64,000 nucleotides of DNA from Alcanivorax nanhaiticus (lineage in GTDB: Bacteria; Pseudomonadota; Gammaproteobacteria; Pseudomonadales; Alcanivoracaceae): the NCBI RefSeq assembly GCF_000756665.1, contig NZ_ARXV01000006.1, positions 1 to 64,000 of the forward strand, read 5' to 3'. Below are positions 56,208-64,000 of the stretch, piece by piece. Made by a program: the position numbers and the translations under genes. Under the pieces are notes generated by a model. That model searched no databases and had not been told where the DNA came from. It saw only the letters and a list, made by a program, of their open reading frames with translations. Within the stretch, counting starts at the first letter, position 1; every line of letters starts with the position of its first letter.

Positions 56208-56606
56208 TCAGCGGCGGCCCAACGCCTCGGCGTAAGGCACCGCGTCCGACGATTCACCATAAATGTCACGTACCGGCCGCACTTCGATACTGCCGTAACG
56301 CGCCGGTGGGATCTTGCTGGCCACACGAATGGCATCGTTAAGATCCCGCGCCTCAATAAGGTAAAAGCCGGCCAACTGTTCCTTGGTTTCGGCAAAGGGA
56401 CCATCAGTCACACTGACCTGCCCATCCCGAACCCGCACCGTAGTGGCGGTCGACACCGGCTGCAGGGCGGAGCCGTCAAGCATCACCCCACTTTCCTGCA
56501 ACCCCCCACTATAGGACTGACATTCCTTGTTCAGGTTTTGCCAGTGATCATCACCACGCTCCTGCATGGCCGCTTCGCTGTAGTACACCAGGCACAAATA
56601 ATTCAT
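56208..56606 (-). CDS. YCII/DGPF-domain protein
   Basis: 132 residues from ATG 56606 with GGGAG upstream. The DGPF motif is present as VTDGPFAETKEQLAGFY, with MNYLCLVYY at the start. DGPF proteins commonly accompany ECF42 sigma factors, one of which is downstream-adjacent in this cluster. The function is unclear; YCII folds may bind small ligands. It is 23 nt from the SnoaL-like gene, so they are probably co-transcribed. Confidence 0.88.
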   Translation of the reverse strand: MNYLCLVYYSEAAMQERGDDHWQNLNKECQSYSGGLQESGVMLDGSALQPVSTATTVRVRDGQVSVTDGPFAETKEQLAGFYLIEARDLNDAIRVASKIPPARYGSIEVRPVRDIYGESSDAVPYAEALGRR

Positions 56607-56629
56607 GCGTATTGCTCCCATAGTGTGAT

Positions 56630-57112
56630 TCAAGAGTGTGTATGAACCGGCATCAGCGGAACCGGAACATGATCCGGCTGCCAGTCAGTGATCAAGTCGC
56701 CGCTAACGGGATCATAGGTATTGGACAAATGTTCGTGCACGATCAGCCATTCTCCACCCTGCTGCTGCCAGACCAGGGTACCGCGCATCCATCCCGTCTT
56801 CTGCTCACCGTTCTCATCCTCGCAACCGCACTTGAACAGACCATGGGTCACAGCCAACTGGCCTTCCACGGTGATCGTCACGTCATACATTTCGAAAAGT
56901 GGCTCGCCGGGGCACAGCGCCATGCAGCGGTCCCAATGTTGCCGGTAGTCCTCCTCACCTTGCACCTGCTGCGCAAAAATCACATCAAATGAGCGAATGG
57001 AGGGGCTGTACATGGCCAGCACACCCTCACGGTCTTTCGCCTTGATCGCGTCCAGCCAGCGCGCCGCCATCTCACGAATGCTGTCTTGCGGTGTGGTGTT
57101 CGACGTCATCAT
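56630..57112 (-). CDS. SnoaL/NTF2-like small protein
   Basis: 160 residues; ATG 57112 with AAGGAG, or the next codon ATG 57109 with better spacing. It shows the NTF2-like pattern: a helix (AARWLDAIKAKDREGVLAMY), then curved strands with GEPLFEMYDVTITVEG and GTLVWQQQGGEWLIVHEH. It probably binds or turns over a small compound. Sits between the DGPF gene and the ECF42 gene. Confidence 0.82.
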   Translation of the reverse strand: MMTSNTTPQDSIREMAARWLDAIKAKDREGVLAMYSPSIRSFDVIFAQQVQGEEDYRQHWDRCMALCPGEPLFEMYDVTITVEGQLAVTHGLFKCGCEDENGEQKTGWMRGTLVWQQQGGEWLIVHEHLSNTYDPVSGDLITDWQPDHVPVPLMPVHTHS

Positions 57113-57189
57113 GCTCTCCTTGATTATCAACAGATCTACACAGGAGTCGGATAGGACAAGACACTTTCGACAGTACAGCGGTTTTTTTG

Positions 57190-58437
57190 CTATTTGGCTA
57201 ACTCCGCAATCCGTCGGCGCAGGAAACGCTGCTCTGCGGGTTGCTCTGTTAATCTCATCGCCTGTTCATAGTCATGGCGCGCTTCGGACAGCTTGCCCAG
57301 CCGGCGGTGCATATCAGCGCGTGCGGCATGAGCCAGATGGTATTGCCGCAAGGCCTTGTCTTCCATTAACGGATGCAACGCCTCCAGGCCCGCTTCCGGG
57401 CCATCACGCATGGCAATCGCCACGGCGCGATTGAGCGCCACCACGGGCGTTGGCATGTGTTGCTGAAGCAGATCGTATAGCCCGACAATTTCTGTCCAGT
57501 CGGTTTGCTCCGCCGAAGGGGACTGCGCATGCACTCCGGCAATCGCTGCCTGCAAGGTGTAGGCACCAAAGCGTTGGCTCGACAAGGAATGGCGCACCAG
57601 GGCATCGGCACGGGCAATATCATCGCGATCCCACTGACTGCGATCCTGTTCATCCAACAACACCAATTCACCCTCCGCATCCAGACGAGTATGACGGCGA
57701 GCATGGTGCAGCAGCATCAGCGCCCACAAGCCCATGGCTTCCGGTTGCGGTTCCGGCAACAGCTGGTTGAGCAGCTCCGCCAACCGAATGGCTTCATCTC
57801 CCAGATCATGCCGAACGGTCTCATCTGCTGAAGACGACAGATAGCCCTCGTTAAACACCAGATAAATCACCTGAAGAACAGACTGAAGACGCTCCAGCAA
57901 GGCGTCCCCCTCCGGAACTTCATAGGGAATGCCCGCATCACGGATCTTGCCTTTGGCGCGCACAATGCGCTGGGCTACGGTGGGGGTTTTCTGCAGAAAG
58001 GCGCTGGCGATTTCTTCAGTGGTCAGGCCACAGACTTCCCGCAGGGTCAGGGCAACCTGCGCTTCCGGCGCCAGTGAGGGATGGCAACAGGTAAAGATCA
58101 GCCGCAAGCGGTCATCGGCAATACCGGCGTTCTCTTCCTCCATGTTAACCACGGCCTGCGCGGCAAGGACATCTGCCTGCTGCTGAAGAATCTCATGGTA
58201 ACGGGCGCGTCGGCGCAATTGGTCGATAGCCTTGAAACGCCCGGCGGACACTAGCCAGGCGCGAGGCTGCTCGGGAATGCCTTCTTGTGGCCATTGCTTG
58301 AGTGCCGCGATAAAGGCTTCCTGAAGGGCATCCTCTGCCAGATCGAAATCGCCCAGCAAACGAATCAGGGTGGCAAGCACCCGGCGGGATTGCTCTGCGA
58401 AAACAGTCTGAATTTTTTGCTCAACGGACTCCGGCAT
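57190..58437 (-). CDS. ECF42-type sigma factor with C-terminal helical extension
   Basis: 415 residues. Regions 2 and 4 of an ECF sigma factor cover about 1-180 (FDLAEDALQEAFIAALKQWP and LTTEEIASAFLQKTPTVAQR). A long C-terminal part (DUF6596, about 185-415) ends in TPR-like helices (HLAHAARADMHRRLGKLSEA). ECF42 factors use such an extension instead of a usual anti-sigma factor. Known partner genes are DGPF proteins, as found here. Confidence 0.9.
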   Translation of the reverse strand: MPESVEQKIQTVFAEQSRRVLATLIRLLGDFDLAEDALQEAFIAALKQWPQEGIPEQPRAWLVSAGRFKAIDQLRRRARYHEILQQQADVLAAQAVVNMEEENAGIADDRLRLIFTCCHPSLAPEAQVALTLREVCGLTTEEIASAFLQKTPTVAQRIVRAKGKIRDAGIPYEVPEGDALLERLQSVLQVIYLVFNEGYLSSSADETVRHDLGDEAIRLAELLNQLLPEPQPEAMGLWALMLLHHARRHTRLDAEGELVLLDEQDRSQWDRDDIARADALVRHSLSSQRFGAYTLQAAIAGVHAQSPSAEQTDWTEIVGLYDLLQQHMPTPVVALNRAVAIAMRDGPEAGLEALHPLMEDKALRQYHLAHAARADMHRRLGKLSEARHDYEQAMRLTEQPAEQRFLRRRIAELAK

Positions 58438-58500
58438 TCCTGCTTCCTTCCTCTCGGCAAAGGCGCCATGGAATGCCAGAGTGTCAATCAGTCATCTCGT

Positions 58501-59085
58501 TCAGGCCAGTGCTTCTTCCACAAAATCCAGACGATCCTGTCCAAAGAACATCTCATTGCCCACAAAAAGAGTAGGCGCACCAAACACACCGCGTTTTACC
58601 GCTGCCTCGGTATTGGCCTTCAGAGTGTCCTTGACGCCCTCATCGCCGGCACGCTCCAGCCAATGCCCAGCGTCAAGGCCCGCCTCCGTCAACACCCGAG
58701 ACAACGCTTCCGGTTCAGACAACTTGCAGGGGGCTTTCCACATGGCGTCATACAAGGCACCTACCACGGTGTCCTGTTCCGGGGTGCCAATTGCCGCTGT
58801 GGCAACACGCATGGGCAGCAGCGTGTTCACCGGAAAATGCGGATTCATGGTCAGCGGCACCTGGTAACGCTGCGCATAGCGCGCCAGGTCTCGCATCATG
58901 TACATCCCTTTGGCCGGCACCGCGCCGGGCGGATTGTTGCCAGTGGCCTTGAAGATGCCGCCGAGCAATACCGGCGTCAGTTGCAGCTGTGCGCCGGTGC
59001 GCTCGCACATCGCCCCCAATTGCGTCCAGGCCAGATAGGCCGTCGGGCTGCCCACATCAAAAATAAACTCGACTGTCTTGCTCAT
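58501..59085 (-). CDS. 2-hydroxychromene-2-carboxylate isomerase family (DsbA-like fold)
   Basis: 194 residues from ATG 59085, with AAGGACGAG upstream. The family N-terminus FIFDVGSPTAYLAWTQL has Ser in the thioredoxin-fold active site. The C-terminal part VKRGVFGAPTLFVGNEMFFGQDRLDF matches HCCA isomerase/GST kappa. The usual role is aromatic-ring degradation with glutathione. Nearest neighbours are an ECF42 gene and an SDR gene on the same strand. Confidence 0.88.
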   Translation of the reverse strand: MSKTVEFIFDVGSPTAYLAWTQLGAMCERTGAQLQLTPVLLGGIFKATGNNPPGAVPAKGMYMMRDLARYAQRYQVPLTMNPHFPVNTLLPMRVATAAIGTPEQDTVVGALYDAMWKAPCKLSEPEALSRVLTEAGLDAGHWLERAGDEGVKDTLKANTEAAVKRGVFGAPTLFVGNEMFFGQDRLDFVEEALA

Positions 59086-59164
59086 TTGCTCGTCCTTTTC
59101 CAATGCTTGGGGAAGGGCCAGAAAAAAGATCCTTCGCCATATTTAAGTTAGCGCGCTGCGCGAA

Positions 59165-59890
59165 TTAAAACGTTTCCATCCACGGGCGCAGATCCAGCTC
59201 GTGTGTCCAGGCGTCGCGGGGTTGCTGATGAAGCATCCAGTAGCTGTCGGCAATGTGCTCGGGGTTGAGGATGCCGTCCTGCTCTTTCTTGGCATACATG
59301 GCCGGGAAATTGTCACGGATGAAATCGGTATCAATGGCCCCATCGATGATCGGATGCACTACATGAATCCCCTGCGGCCCAAGTTCCCGGGCCATGCTCT
59401 GCGCCAGCGCCCGCAGCGCAAACTTGGCACCGGCAAAGGCAGAGAATCCACTGCTGCCACGCAACGATGCGGTAGCTCCGGTGAAAATAATGGTGCCCTT
59501 CTGACGGGGCGCCATCACCCGTGCGGCTTCTCGGCCGGTGAGAAAACCGGCAAAGGCGGCCATTTCCCAAACCTTGCGGTACACCCTGGACGAGGTTTCG
59601 CGAATGCCGAAGCGCACGTTAGCGCCGATATTGAAGACCACCACTTCCAGAGGCCCCACCTCATTTTCGATAGTCTCAAAGAGTGCCGACACGGCGTCCT
59701 CATCACGAGCATCACAACCGAAGGCACGCACCCAACCGCCGTCCTGCTGAATCTGCCCCACCAGGGGCGCCAAAGCCTCTTCAGTGCGGCGAGTCACGCA
59801 CACCCGGTAACCTTCCCGTGCGAAACGGCGCGCAATGGCACCTCCGGTGGCATCACCGGCACCAATCACCAACATGGCCGGATGCGACAT
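59165..59890 (-). CDS. SDR-family oxidoreductase
   Basis: 241 residues. The nucleotide-binding start is VIGAGDATGGAIARRFA, a variant of TGxxxGxG. The region IIFTGATASLRGSSGFSAFA should carry the catalytic Ser, but the Tyr of YxxxK appears replaced by Phe (FSAFAGAKFAL). That missing residue may mean a changed or lost dehydrogenase activity. It is divergent from an HxlR regulator with operator-like palindromes between. Confidence 0.82.
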   Translation of the reverse strand: MSHPAMLVIGAGDATGGAIARRFAREGYRVCVTRRTEEALAPLVGQIQQDGGWVRAFGCDARDEDAVSALFETIENEVGPLEVVVFNIGANVRFGIRETSSRVYRKVWEMAAFAGFLTGREAARVMAPRQKGTIIFTGATASLRGSSGFSAFAGAKFALRALAQSMARELGPQGIHVVHPIIDGAIDTDFIRDNFPAMYAKKEQDGILNPEHIADSYWMLHQQPRDAWTHELDLRPWMETF

Positions 59891-59916
59891 GGCACTCTCC
59901 TCTATTTGAAATAGTC

Positions 59917-59933
59917 AGTTCCAATACGGAACT
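59917..59933. promoter_or_regulatory. Operator-like palindrome
   Basis: AGTTCC-AATAC-GGAACT, perfect six-base arms in the SDR/hxlR gap. A likely site for the HxlR regulator. Confidence 0.5.
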
Positions 59934-59939
59934 CATAGT

Positions 59940-59957
59940 GAGTTCTTTTGGGGAACC
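59940..59957. promoter_or_regulatory. Second operator-like palindrome
   Basis: GAGTTC-TTTTGG-GGAAC, a weaker copy of the adjacent palindrome with the same GTTC/GAAC words, 7 nt after it. Confidence 0.4.
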
Positions 59958-59999
59958 CGTCAAGCAGGTATCATGCAGGAGTAACCTCTGGAGACCTTC

Positions 60000-60491
60000 A
60001 TGCGTTGGCAAGATATAGATCAGCAACCCTGCTCAATGGCGCGAGCCCTGGCCATTATCGGGGACAACTGGACCCTGCTGGTGCTGCGGGACTGTTTTCT
60101 GGGCGTACGCCGCTTTGATGATTTCCAGCAACGGCTGGGCGTGACCCGCCACGTACTGAGTGATCGCCTGCGAAAGCTGACCGAAGGGGAGATTCTTGAG
60201 AAGGTGGCCTACCAACAGCGCCCCCTGCGGCATGAATACCGCCTGACAGGGAGAGGCCGAGATCTTTACCCGGTGATCGCTCACCTGGCTCAGTGGGGCG
60301 ACAAGTATCTGGCTGACAGCAAGGGCGCACCTGTCTTGCGTATCCACAAGCAGTGCGGGCATCCACTGCACGCCCAACTACAGTGCGGCCATTGCGGCGA
60401 CATAGTGGAAGCGAAAGACATCCGGGTGGAGGAAGGGCCCGACTACATTGGGCAACTGCTCCCCGCGCAGATGACCTCGCGCACAAAATAA
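60000..60491 (+). CDS. HxlR-family transcription regulator with Cys-rich tail
   Basis: 163 residues. The HxlR winged helix covers about 12-105 (CSMARALAIIGDNWTLLVLR with the family Cys12 region, and LGVTRHVLSDRLRKL). A C-terminal tail carries HKQCGHPLHAQLQCGHCGD, a set of three Cys and three His that could bind zinc. It faces the SDR gene, so likely regulates it. The tail is unusual relative to short (about 110-residue) HxlR proteins. Confidence 0.88.
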   Translation: MRWQDIDQQPCSMARALAIIGDNWTLLVLRDCFLGVRRFDDFQQRLGVTRHVLSDRLRKLTEGEILEKVAYQQRPLRHEYRLTGRGRDLYPVIAHLAQWGDKYLADSKGAPVLRIHKQCGHPLHAQLQCGHCGDIVEAKDIRVEEGPDYIGQLLPAQMTSRTK

Positions 60492-61026
60492 GCTGAGCCC
60501 TCAGACACTTCCCGATCCGATCAGGGCAAGAGGCATGGACGGCCTCCTTGCTTACCCATGATCCAACAATACTGACCCGGAGCAGTCACCAGTCAGCTAA
60601 CGGCTACGCTGATTGGCGTGGGGCCCGAGTTTGGCTTGCCGGTTATCCCGGAAAGAAAGGGCCTCACCGCATACCGACATGTGAAACGCATAACGCGCTC
60701 TATCAATATTCCAAAACAATCCAAGATTTTTTTCTTCACTCATGGAATGCCAGCGCTTACTGCCAGCAACGTCCATCTCCAGCAGACCGGAAACCTCTTG
60801 ATCCAGGGAAAAATCAACAAATTCAATCAACTAAAATCCGGCGAACCCCGTCTCATTATTTTTGTGACCGAATTCCGTTCATGAGCATGATTTCAGTAAG
60901 CCCATCCCCCGCTTGAATACTATTCACTCTTGCATACCAGCTCCATCCCGGCACAACGTTTTGCATATTTAGTAATGCTTTTTTCTTAGATATAAAGAAA
61001 TCAAACACAATTCCATGGACGGGATA
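60492..61026. other. Intergenic region, no clear gene
   Basis: 535 nt, lower GC than neighbours toward the right. Short frames exist (60597-60830 minus, 60618-60884 plus) but lack ribosome sites and family character. An imperfect palindrome TTTCTT/AAAGAAA near 60985-61003 lies before the spore-coat-U gene. Nothing else stands out. Confidence 0.4.
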
Positions 61027-61524
61027 ATGATGAACAAAATACTGGCAATGGCGTTGCTGGCGACAGCCTCCTCGCTTCCCATGGCGGCGCAAGCCTCCTC
61101 CACATCAGACAGTTTCCAGGTCAGGCTTTCCCTGGTCGGCTCCTGCTCTATCGAGAGTGTAGAGAACCTGGACTTCGGCACCCTCTCGGTGGACGACGTA
61201 TCGTCCGGCACCCAAACGGAAACCGGTGATATTGGTATTGCCTGCTCCAAAGGCACCAGTTACGACATTGGACTCAGCGGCACCAACGGCACCCGGACAC
61301 TGCGCTCGCACAATGGCTCCACCGTCAGCTATGAGCTCTATCAGGACAGTGGCAACTCCATAGACTGGGACAACATAAGCGTATTAAGCGGGACAGGTAC
61401 CGGTACCATGGTCACCCACACAGTGAGCGGCCACCTGCCTGGCACCTTTACCCTGAACCCGAACGATCAGGTATCCGGCGGGGCGGTATTGAAGGATGTG
61501 GTAACCGTGACGCTGACCTTTTAA
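61027..61524 (+). CDS. Secreted spore-coat-U (SCPU) domain protein
   Basis: 165 residues from ATG 61027 (second ATG next codon). Signal peptide (LAMALLATASSLPMAAQA), then the SCPU fold: FQVRLSLVGSCSIESV near the start with one Cys, IGIACSKGTSYDIGLSG with the second, and the closing strand DVVTVTLTF. SCPU proteins such as CsuA/B form chaperone-usher pili. No chaperone or usher gene lies nearby, so this is an orphan subunit. Confidence 0.85.
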   Translation: MMNKILAMALLATASSLPMAAQASSTSDSFQVRLSLVGSCSIESVENLDFGTLSVDDVSSGTQTETGDIGIACSKGTSYDIGLSGTNGTRTLRSHNGSTVSYELYQDSGNSIDWDNISVLSGTGTGTMVTHTVSGHLPGTFTLNPNDQVSGGAVLKDVVTVTLTF

Positions 61525-61671
61525 TCCGCCCATGGAAGTCCTCATGGCGGTTTGGGTTGTCATCTGCGTCTTTCCTGAAGCAAGCACAGGGCCTACGGGT
61601 GGCGGAAGTCTTCGGCAGCATCAGGCAACGACTCCCGACCAAGGTAATCCCCAGCAAAGTAGGCCAGGTGC

Positions 61672-62589
61672 TCAGCTTTCCAGACTGGCCTGTTGCGCTT
61701 TCAGCAGGGCAAGCACGCGGTCGCGTAACCAGCTATGGGCCGGGTCGCTGCTCTGGTCCCTATGCCAGTAGAGATGCATTTCCAGATCCGTCAGGTCTGC
61801 CGGCAAGGGCCTGACCACCATGCCCTCACGGGATAACTGCCCGGCCAGCGTAGCCGGCAACGATAACAACAGATCCGTCTGCTGTACGGTGGTGATGGCC
61901 GCCTGATAATGCTGGCAGCGCAACCGAATGTGCCGCCGGTATCCCAGCCGGGCCAGCCCGAAATCCTCCAGGCCTGGCCCTTCTCGCCGTGATGAGACCA
62001 ATACATGCTGGGCCGCCAGATAGGCGGGCAGGTCCATACCCTCGCTCAACGGATGCCCCTCACGCATCATCACCACCATCGGGCCGGACAACACAGGCAC
62101 ATGCTCGATGGTTTCCGGCATGGCCAGCATCACATCGCAAGCCAGATCCAGGCGACCACTGGCCAACTCAGTGGCCATCTGCCTGCGGCGGATAGTGAGT
62201 GATTGCAAACGAACGCCGGGAGCCTCGCTCATCAACTGGGTCATCAACGGTGGAAGCAGGCAACCTTCCAGACCATCGCGCAGTCCCAGCACAAAGGTCC
62301 GCTCTGCTTCAGAGGCATCAAAGCCGCCCTCTTCACTGAGACAACGCTGAAAGCCCCCCAGCGAGTGACGCACCGGGCTGATCATTGCCCTCGCCCGGGC
62401 GGTGGGCACCATACGGCTGCCCTGACGCACAAACAACGGATCATCCAGACGGTCACGCAACCGCCCCAGCGCATGGCTCACAGCGGGCTGCGTCAGGTTA
62501 AGCACCTTCGCCGCACGGGTCAGGGAGCCCTCGGTATAGATAGCATCGAAGACCACAAAGAGATTGAGATCAAAACGGGATACATGCAT
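61672..62589 (-). CDS. LysR-family transcription regulator
   Basis: 305 residues from ATG 62589; TTG 62601 is in frame. The winged helix contains FDAIYTEGSLTRAAKVLNLT and QPAVSHALGRLRDRL, like NodD-branch LysR proteins. The effector domain runs from about 90. It is divergent from an SDR gene, suggesting it controls that operon. Confidence 0.9.
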   Translation of the reverse strand: MHVSRFDLNLFVVFDAIYTEGSLTRAAKVLNLTQPAVSHALGRLRDRLDDPLFVRQGSRMVPTARARAMISPVRHSLGGFQRCLSEEGGFDASEAERTFVLGLRDGLEGCLLPPLMTQLMSEAPGVRLQSLTIRRRQMATELASGRLDLACDVMLAMPETIEHVPVLSGPMVVMMREGHPLSEGMDLPAYLAAQHVLVSSRREGPGLEDFGLARLGYRRHIRLRCQHYQAAITTVQQTDLLLSLPATLAGQLSREGMVVRPLPADLTDLEMHLYWHRDQSSDPAHSWLRDRVLALLKAQQASLES

Positions 62590-62616
62590 GAGATTTATCA
62601 AATTGCATTTAGTTAA

Positions 62617-62634
62617 TTCATTGGATTTATTGAA
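62617..62634. promoter_or_regulatory. Possible LysR binding site
   Basis: TTCATT-GGATTT-ATTGAA, an imperfect dyad of LysR-box size in the gap between the LysR and SDR genes. Confidence 0.35.
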
Positions 62635-62710
62635 AACCGGCTACTAGCATCGGTCAATGCATAAATCTCCGCGCTCTGCGGAACGTCACAACAGCGATTT
62701 CGGGATTCCC

Positions 62711-63544
62711 ATGACAAGCACTTCCTCTCCTCGTGTATTGATCACCGGCGGCGCCTCCGGACTGGGCCGCGCCATGGCAGAAAGCTGGCTGCGCGACGGT
62801 GCACAAGTCTTCATTGGCGATGTGAACGTGGAACGCGGACAACAAACCGCAGCGGAGCTGTCCACCCTGCCGGGCACCGTTGAATTCCAATATCTGGACG
62901 TGCGCGATCCGGCCAACTTCAACAGTGCCCGCGAATGGATAGAACAACATTGGGGAGGCCTGGATGTACTGGTCAACAATGCCGGCGTGGCGGCAGCGGC
63001 ACGTATTGATCGCGGTGACATGGCGGACTGGGACTGGATTTTCGACATCAATGTGAAAGGTGTGGTGCGAGGCTGCAAGGTCTTCGTACCGATGATGAAA
63101 CGTCAGCAGAGTGGCCACATCGTCAACATTGCTTCCCTGGCCGGGTTGATGAACGCACCGGTGATGGGCAGCTACAACGTCACCAAGGCGGGAGTGGTCT
63201 CGCTCTCCGAAACCCTTCGCCACGAACTTTCCCCCCACGGTATCCACTGCACGGTCGTGTGCCCGGGCTTCTTCCGCACCAACCTGCACGAATCCATGCG
63301 CAGCCCGGAGCCCGGCATGGTGGAAATGGTCGACAAGCTGCTGTCCAGCGATGAGCTAACCGCCGCCCAGATTGCGGACATGATCAAGCAGGCCGTCGCG
63401 AAACAAACGTTCCTGCTGATCCCGCACAAGAGCGGCCGGCGCGCCTGGTTCATCAAGCGCTTTGTGCCCGCGCTCTTCAATCGCATCATGCACAAGAGTG
63501 CCGTTGGCATGGAACGCAAACTGAAGAAGGCCGAGTCGGCCTGA
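62711..63544 (+). CDS. SDR-family oxidoreductase
   Basis: 277 residues from ATG 62711, preferred over 62657 because it starts at the family N-terminus (RVLITGGASGLGRAMAESWL with TGxxxGLG). The block LVNNAGVA and the catalytic Ser in HIVNIASLAGL and Tyr-Lys in SYNVTKAGVV are all present. The C-terminus is basic. It overlaps the phosphatase gene by one base (TGATG). Likely a dehydrogenase of unknown alcohol or ketone. Confidence 0.9.
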   Translation: MTSTSSPRVLITGGASGLGRAMAESWLRDGAQVFIGDVNVERGQQTAAELSTLPGTVEFQYLDVRDPANFNSAREWIEQHWGGLDVLVNNAGVAAAARIDRGDMADWDWIFDINVKGVVRGCKVFVPMMKRQQSGHIVNIASLAGLMNAPVMGSYNVTKAGVVSLSETLRHELSPHGIHCTVVCPGFFRTNLHESMRSPEPGMVEMVDKLLSSDELTAAQIADMIKQAVAKQTFLLIPHKSGRRAWFIKRFVPALFNRIMHKSAVGMERKLKKAESA

Positions 63545-64000
63545 TGCCAGTGATCTACCTGATCCGTCATGGCCAGGCCAGTTTTGGCAAACCGGATTAC
63601 GATCAACTTTCCGAGAACGGTTGGCAGCAAAGCCGCCTTCTTGGCCGCGCCATGCAGACACAGGATCTCGGCGTGCCGGTCGCGCTCTGCGGCACCATGC
63701 GCCGCCATACCGAAACGGCGCAAGCCACACTCACAGAGCTGGGCCTTCCTGCACAATGGCGGACCGATACCGGCTTCAATGAATATAACCACAAGGAAAT
63801 TCTGGCACTGGACTGGCCGCTGGCCGAAGACCACGCAGCAGTCACCGCATGGCTGGCCACCCAGCCTCAGCCACGCAAGGTTTTTCAATCACGCTTCGAG
63901 CAGGCGGTGCGACGCTGGCAACGGGGCGACGGCGAGTACGGTGAAAGCTGGCCACAATTCCGCGAACGGGTATTGGCCAGCACCTACAGTCTGGGCAACA
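63544..64000 (+). CDS. Histidine phosphatase family protein (C-terminus beyond window)
   Basis: 152 residues visible. The start MPVIYLIRHGQASFG has the catalytic RHG motif; Arg in TMRRHTETAQATL follows. The family contains phosphatases and mutases that use a phospho-His. The frame is open to the right edge. Its ATG overlaps the SDR stop, so they are co-transcribed. Confidence 0.88.
   Translation, partial: MPVIYLIRHGQASFGKPDYDQLSENGWQQSRLLGRAMQTQDLGVPVALCGTMRRHTETAQATLTELGLPAQWRTDTGFNEYNHKEILALDWPLAEDHAAVTAWLATQPQPRKVFQSRFEQAVRRWQRGDGEYGESWPQFRERVLASTYSLGN

Noticed and set aside
60597..60884. Short frames on both strands before the spore-coat-U gene
   Set aside because: TTG or unsupported starts, no ribosome sites, no family resemblance.

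Overview
The window reads as chromosomal DNA of a GC-rich, Gram-negative gammaproteobacterium. Core genes (tex, gshA, dsbB, bioA, rsd, a ribosome modulation factor, envZ/ompR) and many outer-membrane and lipoprotein genes support this. The mix resembles marine oil-associated genera such as Alcanivorax, but that genus is inferred from gene content only. No rRNA, tRNA, CRISPR array, phage or complete insertion sequence was found.

Layout. 1-4523 (-): a giant secreted DUF11-repeat protein running off the left edge. 4842-14932 (-): a nine-gene, tightly coupled operon encoding a TolQR/ExbBD-type motor with two ExbD proteins, an AgmX-like TonB-like protein, TPR lipoproteins and coiled-coil periplasmic proteins. 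This looks like a trans-envelope machine related to Agl/Glt systems. 15259-18677 (+): BrkB-type membrane protein, lytic transglycosylase, PQQ sugar dehydrogenase lipoprotein. 18690-19712: a 1-kb pile of nested repeats, including 44 perfect tandem heptamers. 19719-25335: surface metallopeptidase with a barrel-like C-terminus, CocE/NonD hydrolase, small porin. 26004-33308: EnvZ/OmpR and a divergent RND pump. 33653-41306 (+): PilH-like regulator, tex, gshA, rmf-like, dsbB, lrgA/lrgB, rsd. 41475-47732: FKBP isomerase, DUF4124-like protein, ParA-like ATPase, bioA, TIGR02444, YheS-type ABC-F. 47791-53259: anti-sigma/ECF sigma pair divergent from a DUF4331, lipoprotein, TPR, HupE/UreJ operon, with matching promoter-like motifs facing each way. 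53524-64000: thiolase, LpxR, ECF42/DGPF module, HCCA-type isomerase, SDR with HxlR regulator, orphan spore-coat-U protein, LysR/SDR pair and a histidine phosphatase cut by the right edge.

The most unusual feature is a class of intergenic elements (18690, 27358, 33318, 38237, 41323, 43514, 45101, 53300). Each has short arrays of 7-nt units at both ends, in inverted orientation, around a variable core. Different elements use different heptamers, but within one element almost all units share the same base changes. They usually start within about 40 nt of a stop codon and can carry REP-like hairpins and a 9-nt-unit relative inside. The second candidate system is the ECF sigma/DUF4331/HupE locus, with its paired promoters and a terminator hairpin that contains a start codon.
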